DNA of 64,000 nucleotides from Blasia pusilla (GCA_050084515.1 CM114273.1:38874001-38938000); one strand, 5' to 3'; counted from the first letter of the stretch, positions 47,801 through 59,689 are shown. Numbers and translations are program-made. Notes: a model not told the origin generated them from the letters alone.

Positions 47801-47900
47801 AAACCCTCGATGCCTCACACTACTCTGTGTCACTCCGCTACCACTACTTGTACTACCCCATTCTTCTGAACCCTAAAATAACGCCGTAATGACAATCCTG
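44832..47900 (-). pseudogene. Gag of element C, split by a solo LTR
   Basis: Capsid-like residues at 47268-47801 ('SNIDLDDFIQEFDTWCNF', 'MEGLPMDDYMEIQSL') and 46920-47267 ('RRGESLREAFTCMRW', 'LFERVELNMSEEQVVTTGF') are homologous to element B gag. The zinc-knuckle region (about 45430-45640) lies on the other side of a 1.18-kb insertion. Confidence 0.75.
45715..46892 (+). mobile_element. Solo LTR (unidentified family) inside element C gag
   Basis: A 1178-bp block interrupts gag homology. It starts TGTTGTATAG and ends GATACAACA: TG...CA termini with a perfect 8-bp inverted repeat (TGTTGTAT/ATACAACA), as in an LTR. A TATA-like GATAAATAGG near 46118 suggests plus orientation. No internal coding sequence. 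Two diverged copies of a segment around CCCTCTTGGGAGA lie at about 46190-46290 and 46345-46460. The target duplication is not clear. Confidence 0.6.
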
Positions 47901-48126
47901 TCTCATCCGCTCAAGCACTCAGACTGACCAAGAGTCTCCCACACTCCTCACTACCTCACCTACGATAATGCCAATCCCGTGATGACACACCCGGCCTCAC
48001 GTGCACTCAATACTCGGGCTCACCATGAGCCTCCCAACTAACTCACCTAACTACTGATACTCTCGGGTGATACACACCACCCCTACTCGGCAACTGCCGT
48101 ATATCCACCAACATGCTACGCTACAC

Positions 48127-48139
48127 CCATCTAATACCA
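48127..48139 (-). promoter_or_regulatory. Possible primer-binding site, element C
   Basis: Minus-strand TGGTATTAGATGG, positionally equivalent to the candidate in element B. Confidence 0.35.
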
Positions 48140-49024
48140 ACAACTACCCGAAACCCAACACTCTCAATCACACAAGATAAGTGTGGGAAAAGGGACTTGA
48201 ATGGGTAACCTCATCACGCCCTCCAACCTACGGCATCGTCAACACGCACTCCTCCATATGGTGCGGTAACCTCCGCAATACGACACTCTCCTCGACCAAC
48301 ACGTCAAACCTCCCATCAACATCGGAGGGAAGCCCGCAACCCTATGGGCCTTAATTTCCGCGCGGGGAGGGGGAGGGGAGGGGGGGGGGAAGACGGGGAG
48401 AAGGCATGGCCTGCATCCCTATGCGGGCCTCCCTAACTTGCCCCTTCCAATCCTCACACTTCCCGCATCTTGGGGCACGGTGTCCTATGCGCAGCCCCAC
48501 CCGATCCTCTCTCTCTCGACTCTGTCTCGTGCCGTGCTACCTCGCGACCCTGCTCTCCGGACATCTTCTCCAAACCGTCTGGCTTGTGACTCCCGACTCC
48601 CAACTCCATGGCCCTCCGATCCTGGCTCAATGCTCCAAAATCCTCCGGTCTCTTGCCCGCGACCTAACCCTAGCCGCATCCTAGCTTGTATCCTAGCTTG
48701 CGGCCGTGCATGTATGGGAGAGGTGGCTACATGACCTGAAGTTGATTTCTCTCCTTTTCGATTTTCTCGACACTTGTCATTGACACGTCGGCGACACACT
48801 CGTGAATTCTTGCCGCTACACTTCCCGCAACATGTCATTGCTATAACCCATCAACCCGCACGAACAAGATCTCAGAAATACGGACAGCGCTTCCGCGCAC
48901 AACCTTTCGAACATAAAAATGACAAAAAAATGTCACACACGTGTCTCTAAGGATTCCCCACCAAGGCAACTCGCTTGCCTATCTGCAACCAATGAATTCC
49001 CTACGCCTCACATATTTCTCATGT

Positions 49025-49505
49025 AAAATCAAGAGTAGTAAAAACGGCTCACCCGGCCTAAAACTCCACTCATGAATCTACATCGGCATATCAAACCACA
49101 TCCACCCTCTACTATGAGGGAATCTGGTGGCTAGCACCCTAACTCCTACACACCCACACACGTCTATGCAAGAGAGGCGATCCTAAGGCTCAACATGAGA
49201 AAGATGGCTTGAGAAAGCCAACTCTCTCACTCTTATACCCCTGGGAAGAGCCAAAAGGCTCTTCCCTCAAAAATAGCCCTACCAACGATAACCTGCGTGC
49301 ACAGGTTATCGGATGACCTTGACTCAATCAACGAGTCACCTAACGGACTAAGACCAAAATAGGGAAATCGCCATAAACGACGTTCGTGACACAACAGACC
49401 TATCGCCAACCTTATCTGACATCTCGGGACGAAGTTACACCCGAACAACCCGCTGACTCTCTACGCCGTCGACACGATAGAACTCTACCTACGTCAAAAT
49501 AAGAT
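49025..49505 (-). repeat. Element C terminal module A1 (5' end)
   Basis: 481 bp homologous to A2 (43074-43562). The inner junction (CTTGATTTTACATGAGAAA on the minus strand) is shared with element B. Confidence 0.82.
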
Positions 49506-49859
49506 TCACTCGACAGATTAATGGTGCATGGTAGCAAAGGTGATATCGATAAGAAATAGTTGGGAAAGATGAGGTGTGATGCTTGAGCTAAAGTTTAAGC
49601 AGGAACTCAACCAAGAGCACATTGACAAAGCTGCACAAGAAATAATAACAAATCATATATTTATAAGTGGAACAATCTGTGAATAAAGTTGTATGTAAAT
49701 GATTGCGCTTTATAAGTACTATCAGTGAGGCAAAGTTTAGTGTTCAAGCTACAACACAATCAAGATTGTGGTCACGTCTTTTGTAATGGAACGAAAAGTT
49801 CATGTGCAACGCTTTGATAGATATTAGAGGCAAAGTCTAATAGGTCATGCATGGTTTGT

Positions 49860-50290
49860 TAGGGAGTAGGGTAACCTGCAATAATAGGTTTCCCATTTGT
49901 ATAGATATATTTGGAGGTTATATGAGGAACTTACTATTCCGAGTAAGATCCTCAATTATGTAAGCTTTGACTTCCTATTTTTGGAAGGAGGCTCTTGACC
50001 CACTATTGTAGGTTTAGGGTCATTGGTGACTTTGGTGCACAAGACCTTGAGGAGGACCAAAGGGAGGACTTGGGGAGAAAGGGTATATCTCAAGGAGAGT
50101 GAGCTTGGAGAGCTCATTCTCTCATTGTTGAACCTCTTGAGCATGAGATGACAGACCTATGTTGCTCCTTGCCTTGTGAGTAATCTCATCCTCTCACCAT
50201 GAGAGTGAGTTTGGTTTGACAAGGGAGAAAGAGAGAATGTGCATGAGAGCCGTGGAGTTGTTTGTGTGTTGTGTGAGTTTTTTCATCTAA
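49860..50290 (+). repeat. Dispersed repeat, inverted copy at 59690-60070
   Basis: Clearly homologous to the reverse complement of 59690-60070, with a shared GAGGAACTTACTATTCCGA and a Gly-Gly-Ala-rich tract. Probably an LTR or other element fragment; family not recognised. Confidence 0.65.
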
Positions 50291-51039
50291 GATTCCTATT
50301 CTACAAATGTGTTTATCAATATGGCTTTGGTTTACACTGATTTATAACCAGTTATTGAAGTGCTTGTGAGATGCAATATTACTATATTGTTCAAATTTTC
50401 GTACATCTAAAGAAAGTTTTGCACCAATCTGGGTGGTTAGGTTGAAAGATAAAATTGGAAGTAGACATATGGATAAGATGGAGGGGGGACCGTAGTAAAC
50501 TTGTTGGTTGATAGTTTAATAGATCCTCACTTAAAGTGTATTTTTTCAAATGAAAATTTATCTCTGGTGGAATTAATAACCAATTACTAAAAGTTTTCAA
50601 AAAATACTTGTTTTTGTTTAGTACTATACTTTTCAAGATAGACCGCGATTTATGCATATTATTAATTGCAATTGTGCCAAAATTTGTTGACCTTTCAGTT
50701 TTTTTTGGTCTTGAAGTTATGGAATTTCATACTGGTGGTGGTAACATTCTTCTTCTTGGATGGTGTGAGATTGTGATCTAATTAATTCTTACCTATAGAA
50801 TGGTCTTTAATTTTCTTATGTTGTCAATTAGTGAAATTTTATCAGACTTTATGATAATAGTTCCAATTTAGGAATTTTCTTTTAGTCAAAGAAATTAAGA
50901 GATTGGATTGAGTTATGCTTAGAAGTTACCATTTAACATCTAGTATATGTACATGAGTGCCATGGACTAACAATTTTTTTTTCAAATACATTTCAAATGA
51001 AAAGAATGTGCACCTTGACGCCTTTTACAATTGTCTAAT

Positions 51040-51340
51040 TGTAGGAGGCATTCAAAGTTCTCACAATTGTCCAATTTTCTTTGACTTTTAATAAGTTTCA
51101 AGGTCAAATTTTACGAAAAGTTGATATTTATTTTATTAATCATGTATTTTCTCATGGTCAATTGTATGTAGCATTATCTAGAGTAGGGAAGAGAAGTTCC
51201 ATCCATATTATCATTGGAAGTGATGAACATTCAAATAAGAAAGGTGATTATACACGAAATGTAGTGTATACTTGGATGAAATCAAATTTCTACACATCCC
51301 ATCATTTGACGCATTTAGGGCAAAGACCCTACTTCAACGT
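51040..51340 (+). pseudogene. Helitron helicase (RepHel) C-terminal remnant
   Basis: The frame 'MTFNKFQGQILRKVDIYF' followed by 'VFSHGQLYVALSRVGKRSS' matches the last helicase motifs (V and VI) of Helitron/Pif1-type helicases, usually 'TINKSQGQT' and 'FSHGQLYVALSRV'. It then ends with 'TRNVVYTW', like the Helitron C-terminus 'NVVY'. Nothing upstream resembles the rest of the protein, so only the 3' end is left. Confidence 0.8.
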
Positions 51341-51638
51341 CAATGTCAACAATCATTAACAACTTACCAAAAGCAAAACCCTTCATCTTTCTTGTGCATC
51401 ACACAAGCACCTTACTAGTCTTGTATTATTATCAAAGGTGGGAACACTAAAATTTTTGAGCATGAAACTAGTCCCATGAAAGAAAAATATGACAAGGCAG
51501 GAATAAGTTTGGAGGAAGTCCGAAGTAAAGGGGAGAGAAGAAAATGGAAAACCATAGAATTTGGTGTTGTGGCTGCTTTTTGCGTTTCTTCAAAGAGTAT
51601 TCGAGGCAAAATAAGGAAACGTGATCACATGATGAAAA

Positions 51639-51803
51639 CTAGTGGGTAGCCCGTGTCATGCATGAGAGTAAAAGAACTAATTCTGTTGCACACAAAAAAA
51701 AAATTATTATCAATAAGATGGAAACATTTTCTTACTCCCTTAGTGTCACATGTGAAAAAAAAATATTTACGAATCCAAAGGTACTCTCCGATAATAATAT
51801 AAA
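51639..51803 (-). mobile_element. Short non-autonomous Helitron (degenerate)
   Basis: Minus strand: starts TTTATATTATTATCGGAGAG and ends with a weak hairpin and CTACCCACTAG before T. Length 165 bp, same family as 56839-57008. Confidence 0.6.
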
Positions 51804-52039
51804 TTTTTAGGTGTCTACAAATTTACGAGCGCATGCTTTTCTCTTCCTCATTCCATCTAATCGATTACTCAGTACCTTGTAACTCAAACGCCATTGTCCG
51901 CCGATTGTAGGGCTGAGGAAGAGAAGTGGCCCTCGACTGCGTCCGGTTTTAGTCTTCGGTGTGGAGAGAGAGAGAAGAATCTAACGAAGTTTGGAGTGTT
52001 TTTATTTTGTTTTTCCTCAGAGTTACATTTGCAGACCTG

Positions 52040-53770
52040 ATGGGTAGAGCCGCGCGGAAAACAGGTGAGGAATCCGAAGGTGATTCCGATGATGGAGCCC
52101 CTGAAGAAGTCACAGTTTCGTCGGTAGGTTCATGTCTTACACTCACAGAAGCATTCTAATTTCTTGGTGGTGCTGATCCGGGTCGTAGAAGCCTTTGGTT
52201 GGATTCTGACGGACGGAGTAATGGATGATGTGAACGGACTTGTACCGGTTGGTTTTCGTGGGAAGTAATTGATGAATGTTCTTCAATCCTGAGTGCCCGC
52301 CACTCTCTCAGAAGGAAAAGAAGCAGGGGCAGAGAGATAGAGGGAGAGAGTGAACGGAGTGATGGTTATGGCCACGGGGGTGGACTTTTGGAATGTTGGG
52401 AGTAGTGAGGTGGTTCTCAGGACCTCATTTGTTGACAGTAATATCAGAGAAGTTTCGAAAACAGTCATTGACCATGGGTACGGCTTGTTCTTTTTCATCA
52501 GGGACGAGAGGAGGCGCACAGGCTCAGAATGGAGGAGAGAGATAATCGGAGAAGGTGGCTAAACCCTAATTTAGGAGGACAATTCTCGGTCTAGAGCTGC
52601 CTGTGGAATCTTTGACAAAAAAGTTTTGAAGTGATATTTTCTCACGCAAGCTGCACGATACATGATCCATATGACACTTCGTCATGTCATGCTTGTGACA
52701 TCTGAACTTGGGTCACTAGTTGATTCTACAAACGTCACCTGTGAAATTGACTCTGCCTGTCGTAATTGTTGTCAGGCTTCTTGCCGAAGCCAAGCAAAGG
52801 CGCCAGAAGATCAGCGGTCCCAAAAAGAATAAGGTTGTTAGCAAACAGGAGGCTTCTGTAGAAAAGTTGCCTGAGCGGGCTGAAGGTGATAGTGCTGGTG
52901 GAGAACATGAAGAGCAAATGCCAAGGAAACACATCCAGAATGAGATAGAAGGCCAGCCATTGGAACGTGCTGGTCTCCTTGACAGCTCGATCGTGGACTT
53001 TTTAGTTGCGCAAGAGAAGTAAGTTTTACTGTGTCGAGTCCCAAGGGCATGATCAAAATATTTGCATATTAGGTCTCATACAATTCTGTACCAGGAAGTG
53101 AAGTGGTAACGGTTGTAGGAAGTATCAGCCTCGTTAATCTGGTGGACACTTAAGTACAACCTGTCTGAATCAGCTAGAGCCTATGATATTCTAAGGACTG
53201 AAACACAGGGATATATCTTCTTGAACTTTTTCCAGTCAGGGATGTGAATCTTGGGTTTTCTGGGATAGTGTGGGAGCTATTTGCAACTCTTATTGAAGTT
53301 TCCTACTCAGGCTAATCTGTGTATTGATTTGTAAATGTCATTACATGCTTTTGACTGTACTTCAAGGGAGCTCCTGAATTTGGCTGATGTATTTTTGTCT
53401 TCTGTCTTCAGGAAAGGAGTAGAAGTTGATACTAACATAACCCAAGACATTAAATTGAAAAAGCGCAAGAATCTCCGACAAGTGGGAAAGGATGAGGGTC
53501 TACTAAACAGGTAGATCTAGCTAAACTGATAATTGAGATGCCCTTTGATGTATGCGCTTGAGTTCAGAATCTGCCAAATTTTTGTGCTGAGGGGTTCCTG
53601 CTCTTTACTGTTTTCCATGCCTGGGTGTGTACTGCAGGGTCAAAGTCGTCTTGCTAAATGGTCAGCCAACTACGGCATCCTTCCAAAGTGCTTTGGAGTT
53701 TCGGCATAATCGCCTATTTGGAAATCACGTAGAAAGATCATTGAGCATGTTGCCCAGATTGAAATCCTGA
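52040..53770 (+). CDS. NOL7-like nucleolar protein (UTP16 family)
   Basis: Exons: 52040-52123 ('MGRAARKTGEESE', 'DDGAPEEVTVSS'), about 52776-53018 ('LLAEAKQRRQKISGPKKNK' to 'VDFLVAQEK'), 53412-53510 ('KKRKNLRQVGKDE') and 53638-53770 ('TTASFQSALEFRHNRLFG', 'ERSLSMLPRLKS', stop). The last three join in frame at GT-AG sites. Exon 1 ends in phase 0, but the second begins in phase 2, so a small exon or an alternative splice site between them is unresolved. The acidic 'DD-APEE-T' start, basic middle and C-terminal 'F-HN-L(F/Y)G' motif match the NOL7 family as I recall it, linked to nucleolar pre-rRNA processing. Expected length is about 185-200 residues. An in-frame ATG at 51959 is less likely as the start. 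Confidence 0.7.
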
Positions 53771-53931
53771 AGTGGTTCAATTCATACAGGGCCATTCAAG
53801 GCAGGAATCTTTTGCCTGCCAGTTTTAAGCAGGGGGGAGTGGAATATTGCAAATTTTGCCGTGAAATCTTTAGCAGTAGAGTCTGCTTCAGGCAGTCATG
53901 ATCAGTTGAGGGAGAGACTGTATCATGAAGT

Positions 53932-53956
53932 AGTGCCTGTTGTAGCCTTGTAACCC

Positions 53957-54005
<49 letters not shown>

Positions 54006-54037
54006 TACTTATTTAGTAGTGCCTGTTGTAGCCTTGC
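53932..54037. repeat. (GA)n microsatellite flanked by direct repeats
   Basis: A GA run at about 53962-54003 in the 3' flank of the NOL7-like gene, between two copies of TAGTGCCTGTTGTAGCCTTG about 85 bp apart. Confidence 0.85.
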
Positions 54038-55940
54038 GACCATAGACCCTGGGCCCTGGTTGGACGGTGCTTGAGACTGGGATGGATGTAGAGAGAGGAA
54101 CAAGTGAAGAAGGTACCATATGAGAGGAGGGAGACAGAGAGCGAGAGTTCAGCCATCTTTGCACCCTGGTGAAGATTCACTTATCAATAGCTGTGCCATG
54201 TGCAAGCCTCCTGCATGATCTTTCATGCTGAGGAGGGATTTCAGCTATGCCGTTATGGAGTTGTAAGAAGAGCCATTGAAGGAATAGCAGAAGCTGCCCT
54301 CGAATCCCTAACATATTCCTGTGATCTGAATCTCTTTGTGTGCACATTAGAGGGACTTAAAGAGCCTTACCGGACTATTACTCCTCACTTTTTGAAAAGA
54401 CGGATATGCTCATAAACCCCACCTTCTTGGTTCACACGCAGATCAGACCCCACCCCATGAATGGAAAGTTTGGTTTTTTTTTGCATTTAAAACGCCTATC
54501 TTCACAATCAATACGTCCAAAATTAATTTTTTTTAATGGAAAAACCCTATCTTTGCTTGGAGATAGTTGCGGAAACACCCAACTCGTAACAGCACACTTT
54601 TAAGGTTTAAGCGCACTTTTAAGGTTTATAAATAAAGATAACTATTATGGTGATGGTGCCATATAGTTGGGCAGAAAAAAAATCTATCTATATTGTTATT
54701 GACAATCCTATATGCACATTAAGACAAAATAGTGAGATCATAAGTTAAAATGGTAAAAAGTCTACAAATTTTTCCCTTAATTCATACTTGAAATTTTGGG
54801 AAGGGAAAATTAATTTGAATGGAAGAGGGAAATAATTTCATTAATATAGATTAACTGATGATTTAGTGAGTAGGTGTTGTTTTGGTGGGAGTTTGGGAGT
54901 GGAGGAGGAGAAGTAGGTATTATTTAAACTTTTGTGGAAGGGTTGAGTTGTTTAGAGGAATGGGATGTAATTTAAATTTTAATGGAAGAGTGCAGTGGTA
55001 TTACACCTTTAAGATTTAAAAACATGGGAGTTATATTTCAATTTTGAAATGGAAAATATTTCGAAATTACTCTAAAAAATCATTTTTGTGTGCAAAAGAA
55101 TGAGACTGTTAACTAGTACTATTAATCAAAGTCATATATCACTAAAAGACAAAATAATCAAAACTTAGTTTTCCTTCACCCTTGAATTTGAAGGAGGGAG
55201 GGGAAGTCAATTATGGGAAGTAGTAGACAATTAAAATGGGTTTTCCACTACTCGAAAATGAAACTACTAGTCCAAGAATCCACATGGAATGGGAATATTC
55301 CAAGTGATTTAAAAAATCTGGTCATGCATAAAAGGTATGACATTTTGGCAAAGGAAAGAGAAGAAATAATTTATGGTTTATTCAAGTTATTTTGCAAATA
55401 TGTCCGGAATTATTTTTGGGCGAAAATTCTAGTCTTAGATCATTAAGGCTTGTATGGAAAACTCAAATCTTTATCCTCTTCATTTAGCCTATCCACGTGG
55501 ATTCCACTCACAATCTCTTTCCACGAATTTCTTCCCCTCTCAAAGGGGCTGCACACCATTGTAAAGGACATTTCTAGTAATTTTGACATCGATACCATTA
55601 TTTGAGGAGCGCTTCTCAAATGGCCATACTTTCAAATGTAAATTCTCTACGAACTAGACATATATGTGTAAAATAGACCAGTTCCATTCAGTGATGGTAC
55701 TGGTCTAAGTTTTAGTGCTCATTCTGGGTGGAAGATTTATTCAGTCGTAAGAGATCTCACTCCAAAGGATCATTTGCTATTGACCCACTCACCTTTCAGT
55801 GGTGTTGACTGATTTTTGTCGAAGACAACTCTCCAGATGACATCCTTGTTGAGAGAAATGAGCAATCCAGAAAATAAAATCCTTTCAATGTAAATCTCTT
55901 GTGATACACTTGACATGATACTCACCACATGGAATCTTGC
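54038..55940. other. AT-rich intergenic region
   Basis: No gene recognised. The first part probably holds the 3' UTR of the NOL7-like gene. Confidence 0.4.
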
Positions 55941-56335
55941 TTGAGATTAGAAGTAAGATTTCCCAGTTTCGTGTAAGAGGGTAAAGAAATCATGCCACCA
56001 TGATTTGGTGGTTTGATCATTGCACCAAAGGTTCATGCTTGAGATAAGAAGTAAGATTTTCCTGTTTCCTGTAAGAGGTTAAAGAATTCATGCCACCCTG
56101 ATTTAGTGGTTTGATCACTGCACCAAAGGTTCAATATTGAGATTAGAAGTAAGATTTTCCTGTTTCCTGCAAGAGGTTAAAGAATTCATGCCACCCTGAT
56201 TTGGTGGTTTGTTCATTGCACCAAAGGTTCATGCTTGAGATTAGAAGTAAGATTTTCCTGTTTCCTCTAAGAGGGTAAAGAATTCATGTCCCCCTAATTT
56301 GGTGGCTTGATCATTGCACCAAAGGCTCATGCTCG
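55941..56335. repeat. 98-bp tandem repeat, four copies
   Basis: Units start at 55941, 56039, 56137 and 56235 (TTGAGATTAGAAGTAAGATT ... TTGCACCAAAGG). The copies are diverged by several bases each. No open frame. Confidence 0.9.
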
Positions 56336-56838
56336 GGAAGCACTCATTGAAATAACTAGGCACGGTTACTGATTGCAACCAAAAGATTGAACACATGTTT
56401 ACAATATTTTTGGATTTGAACTTAAATACATGAGTCAAAGGTGCATCAGTTGTACGATAAAGAGGTTGTTTACAGTTGGAAGTATGGGCTGTTGGTGGAG
56501 GAATCTGGACAACGCACTTCAGTTTCTTGCACACTTCCATGCACGGGAAGCACACATTAAATTAAACCATCTACCAGATTCATACTTTGAACGGAGGACC
56601 TGAACTAACTCTCCCATCACAGCTAATGCTAGACTTTTCCCCGTTAGATCCACTCCTTTGATGCCACCCTTCTCACAAGGGGTCTCATTTTATCTCTTCT
56701 TATATGTCGATTACACTTGAAAATGGCAAAGGGTCCTTAGACGGCCATGGCGAGTAGTCCTTTTGCAGACCACGGCCTTCTTTCTCGATCTACAAAGAAA
56801 GAATCTCTTGACATCTTCGAGTTGAATGCAAGAAGTCA

Positions 56839-57008
56839 TCTATATTATTGTGGGAGAGTGCCTTCTTGATTTGCAAACACTTCTTTGCTTAACATGTGGC
56901 AACTGGACGACGATAAAAGAATTCCTTTACACAGACAGCAAAAAAAAAGATTTTGCGTAAATATAACTATTCCCTTCACTCTCACGCATGGCATGGGTTG
57001 CCCACTAG
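56839..57008 (+). mobile_element. Short non-autonomous Helitron
   Basis: 170 bp, begins TCTATATTATTGTGGGAGAG after A and ends with a hairpin-like stretch and TTGCCCACTAG before T. Homologous to 35822-36002. Confidence 0.75.
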
Positions 57009-57905
57009 TATTGCATTCGGAGCGGCTCAAAACTTGGTTGCAAGGATCCAAAATGGGAATTGAAAATAATTCGTTTGGGTAAGTGATCAACCATCCCACA
57101 CACATAGAATTTGAGCTTTGCTAACAACAATAAGGGGGCGATTCCATGCATCCTAGGTCATAGTGACCTTAAAGAATCGCGGAGTTGTCTACGCCCAACA
57201 CTTTTGGGCATAGAAAGTATCAACCGTTGTGGCGACCTTCCTCATCAGACAAGGGCCTGCCATAGAATGAACCACTAGGTTATTGTGGCTTGCTATTTCC
57301 AATCATAGACATGGCATGGCCAAAAATTGTTATTTTACAGCTGAGATTTGAGTCTTATTAGGGTTACTCAAAGCTTATTATGGCAATAGCTATAACCATT
57401 GCCATAATTTTGAGTTAGGGATCACCAAATGGGATAACAATTGAAACCGTTTGGAAAGTTTTCTCACCTTTATGTGTTTCTAATTTTAAAATATTTGCAT
57501 GTATTACTTGTTCATGAATATATATATGAATGTAGGCCTATGTGGTGCAAAAATTTAAAATTTAACTCTCAAAATTAAGAAGTATTATTTTAAATCAATT
57601 CCAAATGAATGAACCATCTAAAAGAATTTGAAATTATAAGGCATTCTCCAAAAGTAACATATGGACATCTATATTTCATCCATTTCTCTCCCTTCCCTCT
57701 CTTTTTAATTTAATTCGTCCCTCTTCCTCCCTTGAAACTAGCCAGTGCCTCTTTCATCTGTGCAAAATAGAGCCCAAGGCGACAAAGTTGATGTGTTTCA
57801 AATGAGCTTACATACTTTGGCTCAAAAAGAGGGACACATGTCAATTGCCTACAGATAAAAAATAAAAAAGGACAAATGTCATCTGGAAATATGGCACCTC
57901 TATAA

Positions 57906-57928
57906 GGACACTCTCCCATAATAATAGA
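57906..57928 (-). mobile_element. 5' end of another Helitron, abutting the previous one
   Basis: Minus-strand TCTATTATTATGGGAGAGTG begins on the base directly after the CTAG end at 57929. It is the same 5' terminus as the other copies. Its own 3' end could not be located. Confidence 0.5.
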
Positions 57929-58161
57929 CTAGTAAGGTGCCCGTACAATGTACGGGAAATAAAAAAATGTTTGAAGAATTTTTGTTAGTGTATAGTCAAC
58001 GAAAGGAAAAAATCAATGATGTTGCAAAAAAATTTCAAATTTTTAATTATTTTTTTCTTGTTGCCATTCAGGAGAAACAATTTATTGCCCAATTATCACG
58101 TCTCAAACATAAAAACCTTTGCAAACAAAAAAAAAAGACACTCTCTCATAATAACATAAAT
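57929..58161 (-). mobile_element. Short non-autonomous Helitron
   Basis: Minus strand: starts near 58161 (TTATGTTATTATGAGAGAG) and ends with the perfect hairpin CCCGTACATTGTACGGG followed by CACCTTACTAG, then T. The hairpin is the best preserved of the family. Confidence 0.7.
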
Positions 58162-59565
58162 TAAACGTGGCATTAAAATGAACATGACTATATTTTGAAT
58201 ATAAAAATATGTGCCCATGGACTTTTTTTCCCCGCAGCCATAAAAGCCTCCGTATCCGTAGTGGGTGTTTTGAGTGGTAGTAGTTTACGACATTCTACGG
58301 GAGAAAGAAAGTTAGAGAGAGAGTTGATCAGAAAGTGCTCTCGGGCAAAGCAGCGCGAGCGCGCGAAAGGCCGGAAGAATGAAATGAGCCATGAATCCGG
58401 GAAGGACACGGTGGAAGGTATCTGCCTATGGCTGTATGTGTGAAGAAGCGTCGAACGGCTGACAAAGTTTCCCGTGATAGAGTTTTCTCAGCAGCGTAAC
58501 GCCCGGAAAGGAAAAGCTGTCGTACGTCTCCCACCAATTCCTCACCGACAGTTGCACTTCGCATGTTCATTTTCGCTTTTCGCTCAAAAGAAACTTGCCT
58601 TAAAGTTCCATCAGGTGGAAGCGAGGAGCTCGCGAACCACTCACTCAACGAAAGCATCGCAGGGAGTCGACGAGAAATAGTTTACATCCTAGAGCACCGG
58701 CGAGTCAAAGGAAGGAAGGAAGGAAGGAACGAACTGATCCGCGCCACTTCCAAGTGCCTCGGCTTTCGAGCATTTCTCGTGGATCGGTCGAATGGAGAGC
58801 GGCGAGTGCTCAGAAGTGACGACATGTCTCTCCGCCCTCGAGAATCTGAGCGGAGTCGTGCTGCATGGAGTTGGGACGAGTGGAGGGCGAGGGTAGCGAC
58901 GCCTGTGAGCTCCTTCGCTTTGGAGAATTTCGAGGGGGAGGGGAGGGATGGGCGGAAGAGTAATGACGCGGTGAACATGCCCACCGGAGCTACCGTCTCG
59001 TTTGTCTGGAGTCTACATGATGCGCCCGCCGACCAGACCGAAGTTGTCGGCGTGTGTTTCACGCCGCGGACGGCAGGGGAGGAAATATGTTTCGGAAACG
59101 CTTTGGGAGCTTCCATTTTCGTATCCACTCGTAGAACGCTTCCATCACTTTCTGCTCGAAGCTTTCCACAGAATTTTTCTTCTTCTTTCGGATCGTGATA
59201 TTCCTTTTCTTTTGGAAGTTTAATGCATTTTCCTGAAAAAAGGTTGCATGGTAGAATCATTTGATGCAATTCTGACGGGTGCGGCCTCTGCGACGGATGG
59301 AGAAGAGAATAATTAACACGCGCGTGCATAGTCTAGATGGTCAGGAAAAAAAATCATGAGGCCGTCATGAGGAAATTGGTTTGTTGTATGGGAGGATGAA
59401 CTAGTTTATTTGTTTGTGTCCCCCATCAATCCATAGAGGGATAGGTTTTGGTTTACAAACTCACCATGATTTCGATATTTGTCACATATCCAACGGAAAT
59501 ATGATGCATCTTAAATGGCAAAGGAGCACACTTAGAACCTACATGCCTTTACATTTTAGATTTTG
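58162..59565. other. GC-richer unannotated region
   Basis: 58200-59330 has open frames of about 210 codons on both strands. Neither shows a recognisable domain, and the overlap of long frames on opposite strands suggests compositional bias. It may be a promoter or first exon of an unidentified gene. Confidence 0.3.
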
Positions 59566-59689
59566 TCATGCGCATACACACCACTAAAGAACATATATCG
59601 TTCTCATTCATCAAACACACAAACGCTAGACTAACTCAATCATCCACTTAACACAACCAAAAGGCAAGTCATTTTCAAATTATCTCGAA

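Larger units (their letters stand above)
42936..49505 (-). mobile_element. Element C: pol-less gypsy copy with split terminal repeats
   Basis: Minus-strand order: A1 (49025-49505), leader, gag (broken by a solo LTR), protease, a methyltransferase motif-I remnant near 43855, then a direct jump to the 3' non-coding region, polypurine tract (43701-43711), B1 (43566-43700), A2 (43074-43562) and B2 (42936-43073). Everything from methyltransferase motif II through PHD is deleted. Flanks TAACT (42931-42935) and TCACT (49506-49510) may be a decayed 5-bp duplication. Confidence 0.8.

Noticed and set aside
58563-59329. Long open frames on both strands
   Set aside because: They overlap on opposite strands in GC-rich DNA and neither shows a recognisable domain.
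59566-59640. Another B module of the gypsy family
   Set aside because: Only about 40 bases resemble the module (TCATGCGCATACACACC); too short and diverged to call.
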